Origin: Patescibacteria group bacterium
Lineage (GTDB): Bacteria; Patescibacteriota; Minisyncoccia; Phycocordibacterales; UBA1006
DNA length: 16,315 nucleotides
Direction of reading: 5' to 3'
NCBI GenBank assembly: GCA_020428585.1
Contig: JAGQMP010000022.1
Span: 518 to 16,832, forward strand
Positions 1 through 7,534 of this stretch are shown one piece after another. The position numbers were made by a program, and so were the translations under genes. The notes beneath the pieces are model-generated. The model was not told the DNA's origin and made no database searches. It saw only the letters and a list, made by a program, of their open reading frames with translations. Numbering within the stretch: position 1 is the first letter of the stretch; the number at the start of each line of letters is the position of its first letter.

Positions 1-225
1 GTTCAAACCTTTGATGTTGAAACTAAAGATTATGGTATTATCACCCTCGATTTTACGATCAATGGTGGATACGACGAGATGATCTCATTCTTGAAAGACG
101 TAGAAAAGAACCTGAGAATCACTGACATCAGGTCGTTGACGATTACGCCCCCAGGAGGTGACTTCGAGACTGATTACAGTTACGCTATCACGGTCGACAC
201 TTACTGGTTGAAGGATAATATTTAG
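1..225 (+). CDS. pilO: PilO-like type IV pilus alignment protein, C-terminal end (5' partial)
   Basis: Frame 1 is open from the window edge to TAG at 223-225, giving the last 74 residues of a protein that starts upstream. The stretch LDFTINGGYDEMISFLKDVE followed by a segment ending SLTITP has the pattern of the PilO C-terminal ferredoxin-like domain, where a beta strand leads into a GxYxxxxxFLxxLE helix. PilO is an inner-membrane protein that, with PilN, links the pilus motor to the rest of the machine. Its place directly ahead of a small membrane protein and pilB fits the usual pilM-N-O-B order. Only the C-terminus is visible, so the call rests on this motif and on the context. Confidence 0.72.
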   Translation, partial: VQTFDVETKDYGIITLDFTINGGYDEMISFLKDVEKNLRITDIRSLTITPPGGDFETDYSYAITVDTYWLKDNI

Positions 226-234
226 ACACGAGCC

Positions 235-636
235 ATGAAGAACAAGAAGAACATCAAAAATATCATCTTTGGACTCATCATCGCGGTTTGTGCGTTGATT
301 ATCTACTCGGTGGTGAAAGGTGGGGGAGATAACAACGGCAATAGCTCACTCTCGAGCCTCGTGGGATCAGGATCATTTGGTCAGGTAAAAGAATCAAACA
401 CTGAACTTGCTAATGCAGAGATTCTGAGGATTCTCGGAAATATTCAAAACATCAGTCTTGATGATGATATCTTCCAGAACCCAGTATTCCGAGAACTTGA
501 AGATAGTCGGTTTAGCATTCCAAAACCAACTCGTATTGGGCGACCGAACCCGTTTCGACCTATTGGTTTTGATACGACACCAGCACCAGAGGTCGAAGGA
601 GATGACGGAGGTTTCTTTGACGGAGGAGATCTCTAG
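235..636 (+). CDS. Small membrane-anchored pilus-locus protein (unrecognised family)
   Basis: This 133-residue protein has a basic N-terminus, one hydrophobic segment at about residues 9-28, and then a Gly/Ser/Asn-rich extracytoplasmic linker. A conserved-looking block follows (DDDIFQNPVFRELEDS, then GRPNPFRP), and the end is acidic and Gly-rich. Its position between pilO and pilB suggests a PilP-like role, joining the PilN/PilO inner-membrane ring to the outer layer of the machine. The GRxNPF motif is, from memory, frequent in small CPR proteins at this position. No homology to PilP can be shown from sequence alone. The gene begins 9 bases after the pilO stop without a Shine-Dalgarno sequence and ends in tandem TAG TAG stops. 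Confidence 0.75.
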   Translation: MKNKKNIKNIIFGLIIAVCALIIYSVVKGGGDNNGNSSLSSLVGSGSFGQVKESNTELANAEILRILGNIQNISLDDDIFQNPVFRELEDSRFSIPKPTRIGRPNPFRPIGFDTTPAPEVEGDDGGFFDGGDL

Positions 637-648
637 TAGATATAAACG

Positions 649-679
649 AAAGAATCCTTTCCTTAGGGATTCTTTTTTT
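649..679 (+). terminator. Rho-independent terminator after the pilO-side operon
   Basis: AAAGAATCC at 649-657, allowing the edge bases, pairs with GGATTCTTT at 667-675 around a 9-base loop and runs into T residues to 679. It lies 13 bases after the upstream stop codon and directly before the pilB promoter motif. Confidence 0.75.
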
Positions 680-687
680 GGTATGAT
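679..687 (+). promoter_or_regulatory. Extended -10 promoter motif for pilB
   Basis: TGG followed by TATGAT (682-687) gives an extended -10 with no convincing -35. Initiation about 7 bases downstream would leave a leader of roughly 10 nt before the pilB ATG at 705. It follows the terminator T-run immediately, so pilB-pilT-pilC would be a separate transcription unit. Confidence 0.5.
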
Positions 688-704
688 GGGAGCGTATACC
701 GTCT

Positions 705-2423
705 ATGAATTTTTTAGAGACACTCGTAAAAAAAGGAATCATCAATCGATACCAGGTTGACGAGATCATCAAAGCGGCAACCGATGGTGAAAAGACGATT
801 GAACAGGTTTTGACCGAGATGGAGGTGAGCGACTCAGCCATCCTCGAAGCAAAGAGTGAGTACTTTGGTGTCAAGAAAAAAGACATCAATTACGCTGATA
901 TTGATGAATCGGTGGTGAAGCGTATTCCTCAAGAAACCGCAAACACCTATCAGATGGCCGCTTTTGGTATGACTGAAGATGGTGTTCTTGAGGTTGGTAT
1001 GCTCGACCCGAGGAATGTCGAAGCACAGAACGTTCTTCAGTTCATCACAGCCAAGACCGGAACGCCCTTTGAGGTGTACATTCTGACCGAAGCGGGGTTT
1101 GCAGAGATCATGAAGAAGTACGGCGGGCTGACTGGTGAGGTCACTGATGTGATCGACGAATACATCGACATTGATGCTGCTTCAGATGATCTCACGGATG
1201 GCGGGGATGATGAATCAAAAGAAAAAAATGGGAAAATTGTCGAAGATGCACCGGTTACAAAAATGGTGGCCGCGATCATTCGTCATGCCGTAAAACGTGG
1301 TGCTTCTGACATCCACATCGAACACACCGGAGAAAACGTCAAGGTACGCTTTCGTATTGACGGCATCTTGAACACGTACCTCGAGGTACCCAAGGCAATT
1401 CATAGTGCCATCATCGCCCGCGTCAAAATCATGACCAAGACGATGAAGCTGGACGAACGCAGGAAACCACAAGATGGTCGTTTCCCAGCTATGATTGATG
1501 GTAGGAAAATCGACTTTCGTGTCTCGATTATGCCGACCTTCTTTGGTGAGAAGGTGGTAATTCGTATTCTTGATTCCGAGAAGGGGATCAAAAAACTCGA
1601 CCTCCTTGGACTCTCTGAAGACCATGAATCAATGATTCGTGAGGCGATCGCGAGACCTCATGGTCTGATTCTGATCACCGGTCCGACAGGATCAGGTAAA
1701 ACGACCACCCTATATTCAATGCTTGGTGAAGTTGATCGCGAGACGAAGAATGTTGTTTCTCTTGAGGATCCAGTTGAGTACCAATTTCCGGGAGTAAACC
1801 AATCCCAGGTTCATGCTGAGATTGGCTACACCTTTGCCTCGGGGCTTCGTTCAATTGTTCGTCAGGACCCTGACGTGATCATGGTTGGTGAAATTCGTGA
1901 CAAGGAAACCGCGAACCTCGCCATCCAAGCGGCGCTTACCGGTCACCTGGTATTTGCCACTCTCCACACGAACAGTTCGTTCGGTATTATCCCGCGTTTG
2001 GTTGATATGGGCGTCGACCCGTACCTCATTGCACCGACCTTGATCCTTGGTGTTGCCCAACGACTCGTTAGAAAGATTGCTCCAAATGCTGCGGTTCCTA
2101 TTGAAAACGAAGCGAGCATCAAAAAGATGATTCAAGAACAGTTCGCCGACCTTCCTGAAGAATTCCGATCAAAACTCGACCTTGACCGCAACCTCTACGA
2201 TGTGAAGCCAACCAAAGAAGCGCCAAGCGGTATGCAGGGACGACTCGCCGTTCTTGAAATGTACAAGGTCGACAAAGAAATCGAACAGATTATTCTCGAA
2301 GACCCGACGGAACAAAAGATCTACGCGGCAGCTCGTAGAAAGGGTATGATTACCTTGAAAGAAGCTGGCATCTTAAAGGGACTCGAAGGCGAAGTGCCAT
2401 TCAGCCAAATTAACGAACTCTAA
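705..2423 (+). CDS. pilB: Type IV pilus extension ATPase PilB (GspE family)
   Basis: This 572-residue hexameric cytoplasmic ATPase would power pilus assembly. An N-terminal MshEN/GspE-N domain covers about residues 1-145, followed by an acidic linker (about 155-175) and the GspE ATPase core. Visible motifs are Walker A GPTGSGKT at 326-333, the Asp-box region SLEDPVEYQFPG, the Walker B region DPDVIMVGEIRD at 388-399 with E396, and the His-box TGHLVFATLHTN. The length is normal for the family. The usual tetracysteine zinc site near the C-terminus is absent: the expected CPxC is APNA at 459-462 and the second pair before GR is also gone. The whole protein has no cysteine. No Shine-Dalgarno precedes the ATG; the short leader set by the promoter motif supports this start. 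pilT follows after 4 bases. Confidence 0.96.
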   Translation: MNFLETLVKKGIINRYQVDEIIKAATDGEKTIEQVLTEMEVSDSAILEAKSEYFGVKKKDINYADIDESVVKRIPQETANTYQMAAFGMTEDGVLEVGMLDPRNVEAQNVLQFITAKTGTPFEVYILTEAGFAEIMKKYGGLTGEVTDVIDEYIDIDAASDDLTDGGDDESKEKNGKIVEDAPVTKMVAAIIRHAVKRGASDIHIEHTGENVKVRFRIDGILNTYLEVPKAIHSAIIARVKIMTKTMKLDERRKPQDGRFPAMIDGRKIDFRVSIMPTFFGEKVVIRILDSEKGIKKLDLLGLSEDHESMIREAIARPHGLILITGPTGSGKTTTLYSMLGEVDRETKNVVSLEDPVEYQFPGVNQSQVHAEIGYTFASGLRSIVRQDPDVIMVGEIRDKETANLAIQAALTGHLVFATLHTNSSFGIIPRLVDMGVDPYLIAPTLILGVAQRLVRKIAPNAAVPIENEASIKKMIQEQFADLPEEFRSKLDLDRNLYDVKPTKEAPSGMQGRLAVLEMYKVDKEIEQIILEDPTEQKIYAAARRKGMITLKEAGILKGLEGEVPFSQINEL

Positions 2424-2427
2424 CACC

Positions 2428-3492
2428 ATGAACAACGACTACCAACAACTTTTAGAAAATCTTCTCCTCACGGTCGAGCGTGAAAACGCTTCTGACCTTC
2501 ACCTTGCACCAGGGAGGAAACCTATCATGCGTGTCGAAGGCGATCTGATCCCGCTGGTTAACCGCGATGTTCTCACCAAAGAAGATACCTTTGGTATTTT
2601 GAAGTCGATCGTGAATGAAGAGAACCTCGCCAAGGTCATGGATATCCAAGAGATCGATTTTGCCTATGCCTTTAAGGACAAGCTGAGGTTGAGGTCAACC
2701 GCCTACGTTCAGGGCGGGGTTATCAACCTGACCTTTCGGGTAATCCAAGAGGTACGGGAACTAGAAGAATTAAACCTGCCTGATATTTTGAAGGCGTTCA
2801 CCGAAAAAGAACAAGGACTCTTCCTGATTGTTGGTCCGGTGGGACAGGGAAAATCGACGACCATGGCCGCTATGATTTCGATGATTAACCGCAGTCGTAA
2901 AGAACACATCGTCACCATCGAAAATCCAATCGAGTATCTCTTTCATGATGATCAATCAATTATTGATCAGCGAGAAGTCGGCATCGACACCAAGAGTTTC
3001 GAGAGTGGTCTTAAGGCGGTCTTTCGTCAGGACGTGAATGTTATCATGGTGGGCGAGATGCGTAACCCTGAGACGATTGCAACCGTGGTAACGGCTGCTG
3101 AAACAGGGCACCTTGTCTTCTCGACGCTCCATACGAACAACGCGGCACAGACCATTGACCGTATTGTTGACTCATTCCCTGCGAATCAACAAAACCAGGT
3201 GAAGACCCAACTTGCTGGTTCCCTGGTTGGTATCTTTTCACAGCGACTCTTGAAGAGTCAGCGGGGGGGTATGGTACCAGCCTACGAATTGATGATTAAC
3301 ACCAAGGCAACCGCAAACCTTATTCGTGAGGGCCGCACCCACGAGATTAACACGGTTATTGAGACGGGATATGAACAGGGGATGATTGATATGAACAAAT
3401 CATTGGTCGATTTGGTTCAACAAGGTCACATCACGGTCGAGGATGCGTATCGACACTCATTAAATCCAAAGTTGCTCGATTCGATGATATAA
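2428..3492 (+). CDS. pilT: PilT-family pilus retraction ATPase
   Basis: This 354-residue protein begins with the PilT N-domain signature ASDLHLAPGRKPIMRVEG. Walker A is GPVGQGKST at 136-144, an unusual but valid GxxxxGKS/T. The Walker B region reads DVNVIMVGEMRN from residue 202, where most PilTs have DPDV, and E210 is retained. The His-box TGHLVFSTLHTNNA and the PilT C-terminal block NLIREGRTHEI then GMIDMNKSL are clear. PilT depolymerises pili for twitching, adhesion or DNA uptake. The Walker A variation leaves a PilU-like accessory role possible. It lies 4 bases after pilB and 10 before pilC, so the three are surely co-transcribed. It contains no cysteine and ends in tandem stops TAA TAG. 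Confidence 0.93.
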   Translation: MNNDYQQLLENLLLTVERENASDLHLAPGRKPIMRVEGDLIPLVNRDVLTKEDTFGILKSIVNEENLAKVMDIQEIDFAYAFKDKLRLRSTAYVQGGVINLTFRVIQEVRELEELNLPDILKAFTEKEQGLFLIVGPVGQGKSTTMAAMISMINRSRKEHIVTIENPIEYLFHDDQSIIDQREVGIDTKSFESGLKAVFRQDVNVIMVGEMRNPETIATVVTAAETGHLVFSTLHTNNAAQTIDRIVDSFPANQQNQVKTQLAGSLVGIFSQRLLKSQRGGMVPAYELMINTKATANLIREGRTHEINTVIETGYEQGMIDMNKSLVDLVQQGHITVEDAYRHSLNPKLLDSMI

Positions 3493-3502
3493 TAGGACTA
3501 CC

Positions 3503-4711
3503 ATGTTATTTAACTATAAAGTTGTTACCAAAGACGGGATCGAACGCAAGGGCCAGATCGAAGCCGCTACCAGCGAAATCGCAGTAGCGACTCTTCAGCG
3601 ACGCGACTATGTCGTGGTGTCGGTCGTGCCTGATGCCAAGAAAGGCTTCATCGCGTCAAGCCTTCCGTTCCTCGATCGTGTCCCGATGAAGGATATCGTC
3701 CTCATGTCGAAACAAGCTTCGACCTTGTTCGAAGCCCAGGTATCCGCGGTCAAGACCTTCGAACTTCTTGGTCAAAATGCTGAAAGTAAGGGAATTCAGC
3801 GGGCCCTCGCCCAGGTCACCGAAGACATCCGCGGAGGTACCTCAATTTCGGGTGCGATGGCACGACAGCCAAAAGTTTTTTCAAACTTTTACGTCAACAT
3901 GGTTCGCGCCGGTGAAGAATCGGGTAAATTGACCGAAACCTTTACCTTCCTCGCCGAATACCTCGAGCGCAGCTACGCGCTTACCTCGAAAACTAAAAAT
4001 GCCCTTGTCTATCCATCGTTTATCATCTTTACCTTTATTACCGTGATGGTTCTGATGTTGGTGAAGGTGATTCCGCAAATGGCTTCGATCATTGAAGAAT
4101 CAGGTCAAGATATCCCAGTCTATACCCAGATTACCCTGGCTATTTCAGATTTCTTTGTGAATTATGGAATCTTCCTCTTGATCTTTATTGTCGTGGCTGC
4201 GTTCTTGGGATGGCGATCATTGCAAAGCGCCGGCGGACGAAATCGATTTGATCAGCTGAAGATCAATCTTCCAGGATTTGGAAAACTCTTTCGAAAGATC
4301 TACCTTGCTCGTATTGCCGATAATATCAATACCATGCTGACCTCAGGTATTCCGGTGGTGCGAACGCTCGAGATTTGTGGAGATGTGGTGGGGAACAGCG
4401 TGTTCAAGAATATCCTCGAAGATGCGGTTGAAGAGGTACAGGGAGGTAACAGCATCTCAAACGCCTTTAATAAACATGAAGAAATTCCCCAGATTATGGT
4501 GCAAATGATCAAGGTAGGGGAGGAAACGGGATCGATTGGTAAAATTTTGAAAACTCTTGCTCGTTTCTACAACAAAGAGGTCACCAACACCGTTGATACC
4601 TTGATTGGATTGATTGAACCGGCCATGATTGTCCTTCTTGGGGTGGGGGTTGGAGGACTCCTCATGTCTGTCATGATCCCGATCTATAATGTTGCTGGAG
4701 GTATCTCGTAA
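3503..4711 (+). CDS. pilC: Type IV pilus inner-membrane platform protein PilC (GspF family)
   Basis: This 402-residue protein is the polytopic platform that couples the ATPases to pilin polymerisation. The N-terminus (FNYKVVTKDGIERKGQIEA) is the usual PilC start. Two T2SSF domains lie at about residues 65-190 and 270-395. Each has the family pattern, with MVRAGEESGKL in the first and MIKVGEETGSI in the second, followed by hydrophobic segments. Transmembrane stretches are visible at about 168-192, 212-238 and 372-395. The length matches the family. A weak AGGA lies 8 bases before the ATG, one of the few Shine-Dalgarno-like sites in the window. A terminator follows 18 bases after the stop, closing the pilB-pilT-pilC unit. 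Confidence 0.96.
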   Translation: MLFNYKVVTKDGIERKGQIEAATSEIAVATLQRRDYVVVSVVPDAKKGFIASSLPFLDRVPMKDIVLMSKQASTLFEAQVSAVKTFELLGQNAESKGIQRALAQVTEDIRGGTSISGAMARQPKVFSNFYVNMVRAGEESGKLTETFTFLAEYLERSYALTSKTKNALVYPSFIIFTFITVMVLMLVKVIPQMASIIEESGQDIPVYTQITLAISDFFVNYGIFLLIFIVVAAFLGWRSLQSAGGRNRFDQLKINLPGFGKLFRKIYLARIADNINTMLTSGIPVVRTLEICGDVVGNSVFKNILEDAVEEVQGGNSISNAFNKHEEIPQIMVQMIKVGEETGSIGKILKTLARFYNKEVTNTVDTLIGLIEPAMIVLLGVGVGGLLMSVMIPIYNVAGGIS

Positions 4712-4728
4712 TCATGGTCGTATAAGAC

Positions 4729-4748
4729 CACCCGGAAGGGTGTTTTTT
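4729..4748 (+). terminator. Rho-independent terminator after pilC
   Basis: CACCC at 4729-4733 pairs with GGGTG at 4738-4742 around a GGAA tetraloop, followed by six T. It is compact and directly follows the pilC stop. Confidence 0.85.
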
Positions 4749-4797
4749 ATAAAAATTGAAGTACGTACTATTGTTAAATATGTCAATAGCCTCAGAG

Positions 4798-4827
4798 TTG
4801 TTGCCTGGTAAGCATTTTTGGTATAAT
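4798..4827 (+). promoter_or_regulatory. Strong promoter of the major pilin
   Basis: A perfect TATAAT lies at 4822-4827 with an extended TGG immediately before it. A weak -35 candidate, TTGTTG at 4798-4803, gives an 18-bp spacer. Initiation near 4834 leaves a leader of about 60 nt, the longest in the window. The only purine-rich site, AAGAAGGAA at 4847-4855, is about 40 nt before the ATG, too far for a normal ribosome binding site. Confidence 0.75.
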
Positions 4828-4893
4828 GATTTCAACCAATTCTGAGAAGAAGGAATTTCGGTTACTTAATTAATCACCTAACGTTTACAGATA

Positions 4894-5304
4894 ATGAAGA
4901 AACAAGGTTTTACATTGATTGAACTCCTCGTTGTCGTTGCTATCATTGGAATTTTGGCAACCGTAGTGCTTGCATCACTTGGTCAGGCACGAAGCCGAGC
5001 TCGAGATGCAGCTCTCCGAGCAGCTGTTTCCCAGTCTCGATCAGAGATGGAACTATGGTTCCTTGATAACCCAACTCTAGGTTACGAGGATGGAACAAAT
5101 GCTGGAGAATGTACGGACATCGTTGCTGAATTCACCGCCTCAATTGCCACCAATGGAGGTACTGGAACTGAATGTAATGCAACATCAAGTGCATATGCAT
5201 ACTTTACCACCCTCAACGACGGTTCAACCGCCTTCTGTGCTGACTCTACCGGTTACGCTGGAGAACCAGCAACTGCACCTTCAACAGGAGCAACCTCTTG
5301 TTAA
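4894..5304 (+). CDS. Major type IV pilin (PilA-like)
   Basis: This 136-residue prepilin has a short class III leader, MKKQG, cleaved before FTLIELLVVV with Glu at mature +5. The hydrophobic alpha-1 segment continues to about residue 30, then RSRARDAALRAAVSQSRSEM follows. The small Thr/Ser/Gly-rich globular domain has four cysteines (ECTD, ECNA, FCAD and the terminal Cys), which probably form two disulfides, one closing the C-terminal loop. It is the best candidate for the major subunit: it has its own consensus promoter, a long leader and terminators on both sides, and it is the smallest pilin in the locus. PilD, encoded downstream, would process it. Confidence 0.93.
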   Translation: MKKQGFTLIELLVVVAIIGILATVVLASLGQARSRARDAALRAAVSQSRSEMELWFLDNPTLGYEDGTNAGECTDIVAEFTASIATNGGTGTECNATSSAYAYFTTLNDGSTAFCADSTGYAGEPATAPSTGATSC

Positions 5305-5325
5305 GGAGACGTACAGTCTGAAATT

Positions 5326-5347
5326 GACCCCCTTACAGGGTCTTTTT
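5326..5347 (+). terminator. Rho-independent terminator after the major pilin
   Basis: GACCC at 5326-5330 pairs with GGGTC at 5338-5342 around a 7-base loop and runs into five T. It insulates the major pilin from the minor pilin operon. Confidence 0.8.
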
Positions 5348-5358
5348 CGTTTTACTCA

Positions 5359-5367
5359 TGGTACAAT
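5359..5367 (+). promoter_or_regulatory. Extended -10 promoter of the minor pilin operon (leaderless)
   Basis: TGG followed by TACAAT (5362-5367) ends 7 bases before the ATG at 5375. Transcription should start at or next to that ATG. The in-frame ATG at 5366 lies inside the -10 hexamer and cannot be in the mRNA, which decides the start of the next gene. Confidence 0.6.
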
Positions 5368-5374
5368 GGCAAGT

Positions 5375-5977
5375 ATGAAACATCATTTACAACGGGCTTT
5401 CACCTTGGTTGAACTTATCGTGGTCGTCGGTCTTATTGCGATTATTTTGATTCTCATACTTTTGAGCCTCAGTAAGAATCGCATGGCCACCCGGGACAAC
5501 CTTCGCGCATCACATATCGAGACAATCCGTCTTGGGCTTGAATCATATCGTGCTCAATGTGGAGTCTTTCCGGCAACGCTCGAGATTGATGCTGACAATG
5601 GACGCGACGGCACCTGTGCGATTACCTTTGGTGATGTACTCTCTGAAATTCCAACCGCTCCGAATCGTGATGGCGACTCACTCTTGATTGATGATGAGGT
5701 GCCTTCAGCTGCCGTGTTCAACGGGTACTTTTACGCAGGACTCTCGACGTCGGTGAATGGTCCATGTTACGAATACCACCTCGGGGCCGAGCTTGAACTC
5801 GCCGAAAACAACGGACAAGATTCATCGGGATTTTTAGACAAGGATTACGACTTTGAAGATAACGAAGGTGACTATGACAGTCGTTGTTCAGGTTCAGTCG
5901 CAGATTTTGGCAGCAGTTCAGTCGCCGATGATGATGCTGATGGTTTGTACGATTTTAGAAGTGTGAACAACCACTAG
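5375..5977 (+). CDS. Pilin-like protein with acidic, calcium-loop-like C-terminus
   Basis: This 200-residue prepilin has the leader MKHHLQRA, then FTLVELIVVVGLIAIILILI, with Glu at mature +5. The residue before the cleavage site is Ala instead of the usual Gly, which PilD enzymes tolerate less often. The globular part has four cysteines and is rich in Asp. Near the end DDDADGLYD (185-193) matches the DxDxDGxxD calcium-binding loop seen in PilY1 and thrombospondin type 3 repeats. It may be a minor pilin, or an alternative main subunit stabilised by calcium. The frame remains open upstream to 5090, but that part overlaps the major pilin and the promoter, so the start at 5375 is chosen. pilD follows after 5 bases. 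Confidence 0.9.
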   Translation: MKHHLQRAFTLVELIVVVGLIAIILILILLSLSKNRMATRDNLRASHIETIRLGLESYRAQCGVFPATLEIDADNGRDGTCAITFGDVLSEIPTAPNRDGDSLLIDDEVPSAAVFNGYFYAGLSTSVNGPCYEYHLGAELELAENNGQDSSGFLDKDYDFEDNEGDYDSRCSGSVADFGSSSVADDDADGLYDFRSVNNH

Positions 5978-5982
5978 GAATC

Positions 5983-6825
5983 ATGACCCTCTTTTTTGTC
6001 ATTGCGTCGATCTTGCTGGGATGTATTGTTGCAAGTTTCTTGAATGTCATCGCATTACGTTACAACACGGGCAGGGGAATTGGTGGTCGATCAATGTGTT
6101 TTTCTTGCGGTCATGCCTTGGGACCTCGTGATCTTGTTCCATTGATTTCATTCATCATTCAACGAGGACGTTGTCGGTATTGCGGTAGTCGAATTTCGGT
6201 TGACAATATTTACGCTGAAATAACAGGAGGGCTGGTTTTTGGACTCATCTCGGCTCGTGGATTGTTTCTTGGAATATCTGACCTCTTTCATTTTGAATAT
6301 TTAGTTTCAACCTTATTTTTGATGGTCGTGTTTTCGGTCCTCTTGGTGATTTTTTTCTACGATATGAAGCATAAAATCATCCCCGATCGTTTCTCATTTA
6401 TCTTTTCGATCTTAGCTTTGGTTGGCGGTCTGTGGTTTGATTTTGGCTCGAACGGTTTTTACACGTACGCGGGGTTTTCTGGCATTGATTTCTGGCGGAT
6501 TCTCGCAGGAATCGTGGTACCGCTTCCATTCTTGTTGATATGGCTGGTATCACAGGGTCGGTGGATCGGTCTTGGTGATCCCAAATTAATGATCGGTATA
6601 GGGTTCCTCTTGGGTGTGGCACGTGGCTTCTCGGCAGTGGTTATGGGGTTTTGGATTGGTGCGATTGTCGCAGGAGGCATAGCTCTTGTAGGTGTTCTTA
6701 CCAGGCGACAATTGTTAGGCCGTGGAAAACCAAGTATAATGAAAGCAGAGATTCCGTTTGCTCCCTTCCTCATCGTCGGCACGCTTGTCGCGGTGGTGAC
6801 GAGTGTGAATTTCTTCCCTTGGTAG
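5983..6825 (+). CDS. pilD: Prepilin peptidase / N-methyltransferase PilD
   Basis: This 280-residue polytopic A24 aspartic peptidase cleaves the short leaders of the pilins in this locus and usually methylates the new N-terminus. The start MTLFFVIASILLGCIVASFL leads to the conserved SFLNV block. The cytoplasmic methyltransferase loop keeps both zinc pairs, MCFSCG and RCRYCG. The two catalytic aspartates are in FYDMKHKIIPD (D127) and GLGDPKLM (D199). About seven to eight transmembrane segments follow. Size and motifs are normal. AGGA lies 6 bases upstream of the ATG. It sits inside the minor pilin operon, so the processing enzyme is made together with its substrates. Confidence 0.95.
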   Translation: MTLFFVIASILLGCIVASFLNVIALRYNTGRGIGGRSMCFSCGHALGPRDLVPLISFIIQRGRCRYCGSRISVDNIYAEITGGLVFGLISARGLFLGISDLFHFEYLVSTLFLMVVFSVLLVIFFYDMKHKIIPDRFSFIFSILALVGGLWFDFGSNGFYTYAGFSGIDFWRILAGIVVPLPFLLIWLVSQGRWIGLGDPKLMIGIGFLLGVARGFSAVVMGFWIGAIVAGGIALVGVLTRRQLLGRGKPSIMKAEIPFAPFLIVGTLVAVVTSVNFFPW

Positions 6826-6829
6826 TTTC

Positions 6830-7534
6830 ATGATTTCTGTACCGAAGAAACAACGATCATTCAATAATCAGCGAGGTTTCAGCCTTGTTGAGTTTGTCGT
6901 GGTACTTACCATTTTCGCTATTATGTCGAGCGTTTCGTTGTTTAATTACAATGCCTACCGTGATCGTATTCAGGAGACTAATGTAGGTCAGGATATTGCA
7001 CTTTCAATCAGGCAAGCTCAGATCTATGGACTCTCGTCATCTGATCGATTGGTAGGAGATCAAAATCTTGACGAGGCTGGTGTCGCTGATGACGTCTTTG
7101 GGGTAAATTCACCGAGTAACCCTTATTTTACGACCCAGATTGCTGACATCACCCAGGATCGTTCAATTCGCGGGGTGGTAGTGTACCCATCATCAGAAAC
7201 CATCTTAATCTTTGAAGACCTCAATCGAAATCTTATCTATGATGATGGTACTGATCGTATTATTGATCGTCGCAGTATTCAAACCCCATCCGTTGATCTC
7301 GTCGGTGTTGACCTGTGTGACACGGCGGCAAACTGTGGTGATGTCGAAGAAGATCGCGTTGATATTGTCTTTGTGAGGCCGTACCCAGAGGCCTTTATTT
7401 CTCGTGATGGGAGCGCTTCAACGTTATATAACTTTGGTTCGATGGTGTTTGATTCAGGACGACCGAACCAAAGTTATGTCGAAGTCACTTCGATTGGTAA
7501 TGTAACCTATAAACAGAATTATGAAGTCGATTAA
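6830..7534 (+). CDS. Minor pilin, GspH/FimU-like
   Basis: This 234-residue protein has a 16-residue basic leader ending QRG, then FSLVEFVVVLTIFAIMSSV with Glu at mature +5. The segment after the hydrophobic helix, NVGQDIALSIRQAQIYGLSS, matches the pattern of GspH/FimU pseudopilins, which are part of the tip-initiation complex. The rest is a beta-rich globular domain without further recognisable motifs. It starts 4 bases after the pilD stop, and its last 14 bases overlap the next minor pilin, implying translational coupling. Confidence 0.88.
   Translation: MISVPKKQRSFNNQRGFSLVEFVVVLTIFAIMSSVSLFNYNAYRDRIQETNVGQDIALSIRQAQIYGLSSSDRLVGDQNLDEAGVADDVFGVNSPSNPYFTTQIADITQDRSIRGVVVYPSSETILIFEDLNRNLIYDDGTDRIIDRRSIQTPSVDLVGVDLCDTAANCGDVEEDRVDIVFVRPYPEAFISRDGSASTLYNFGSMVFDSGRPNQSYVEVTSIGNVTYKQNYEVD

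Noticed and set aside
5090..5374. Upstream extension of the second pilin gene
   Set aside because: It overlaps the major pilin in another frame, the terminator and the promoter; the prepilin leader starts at 5375.
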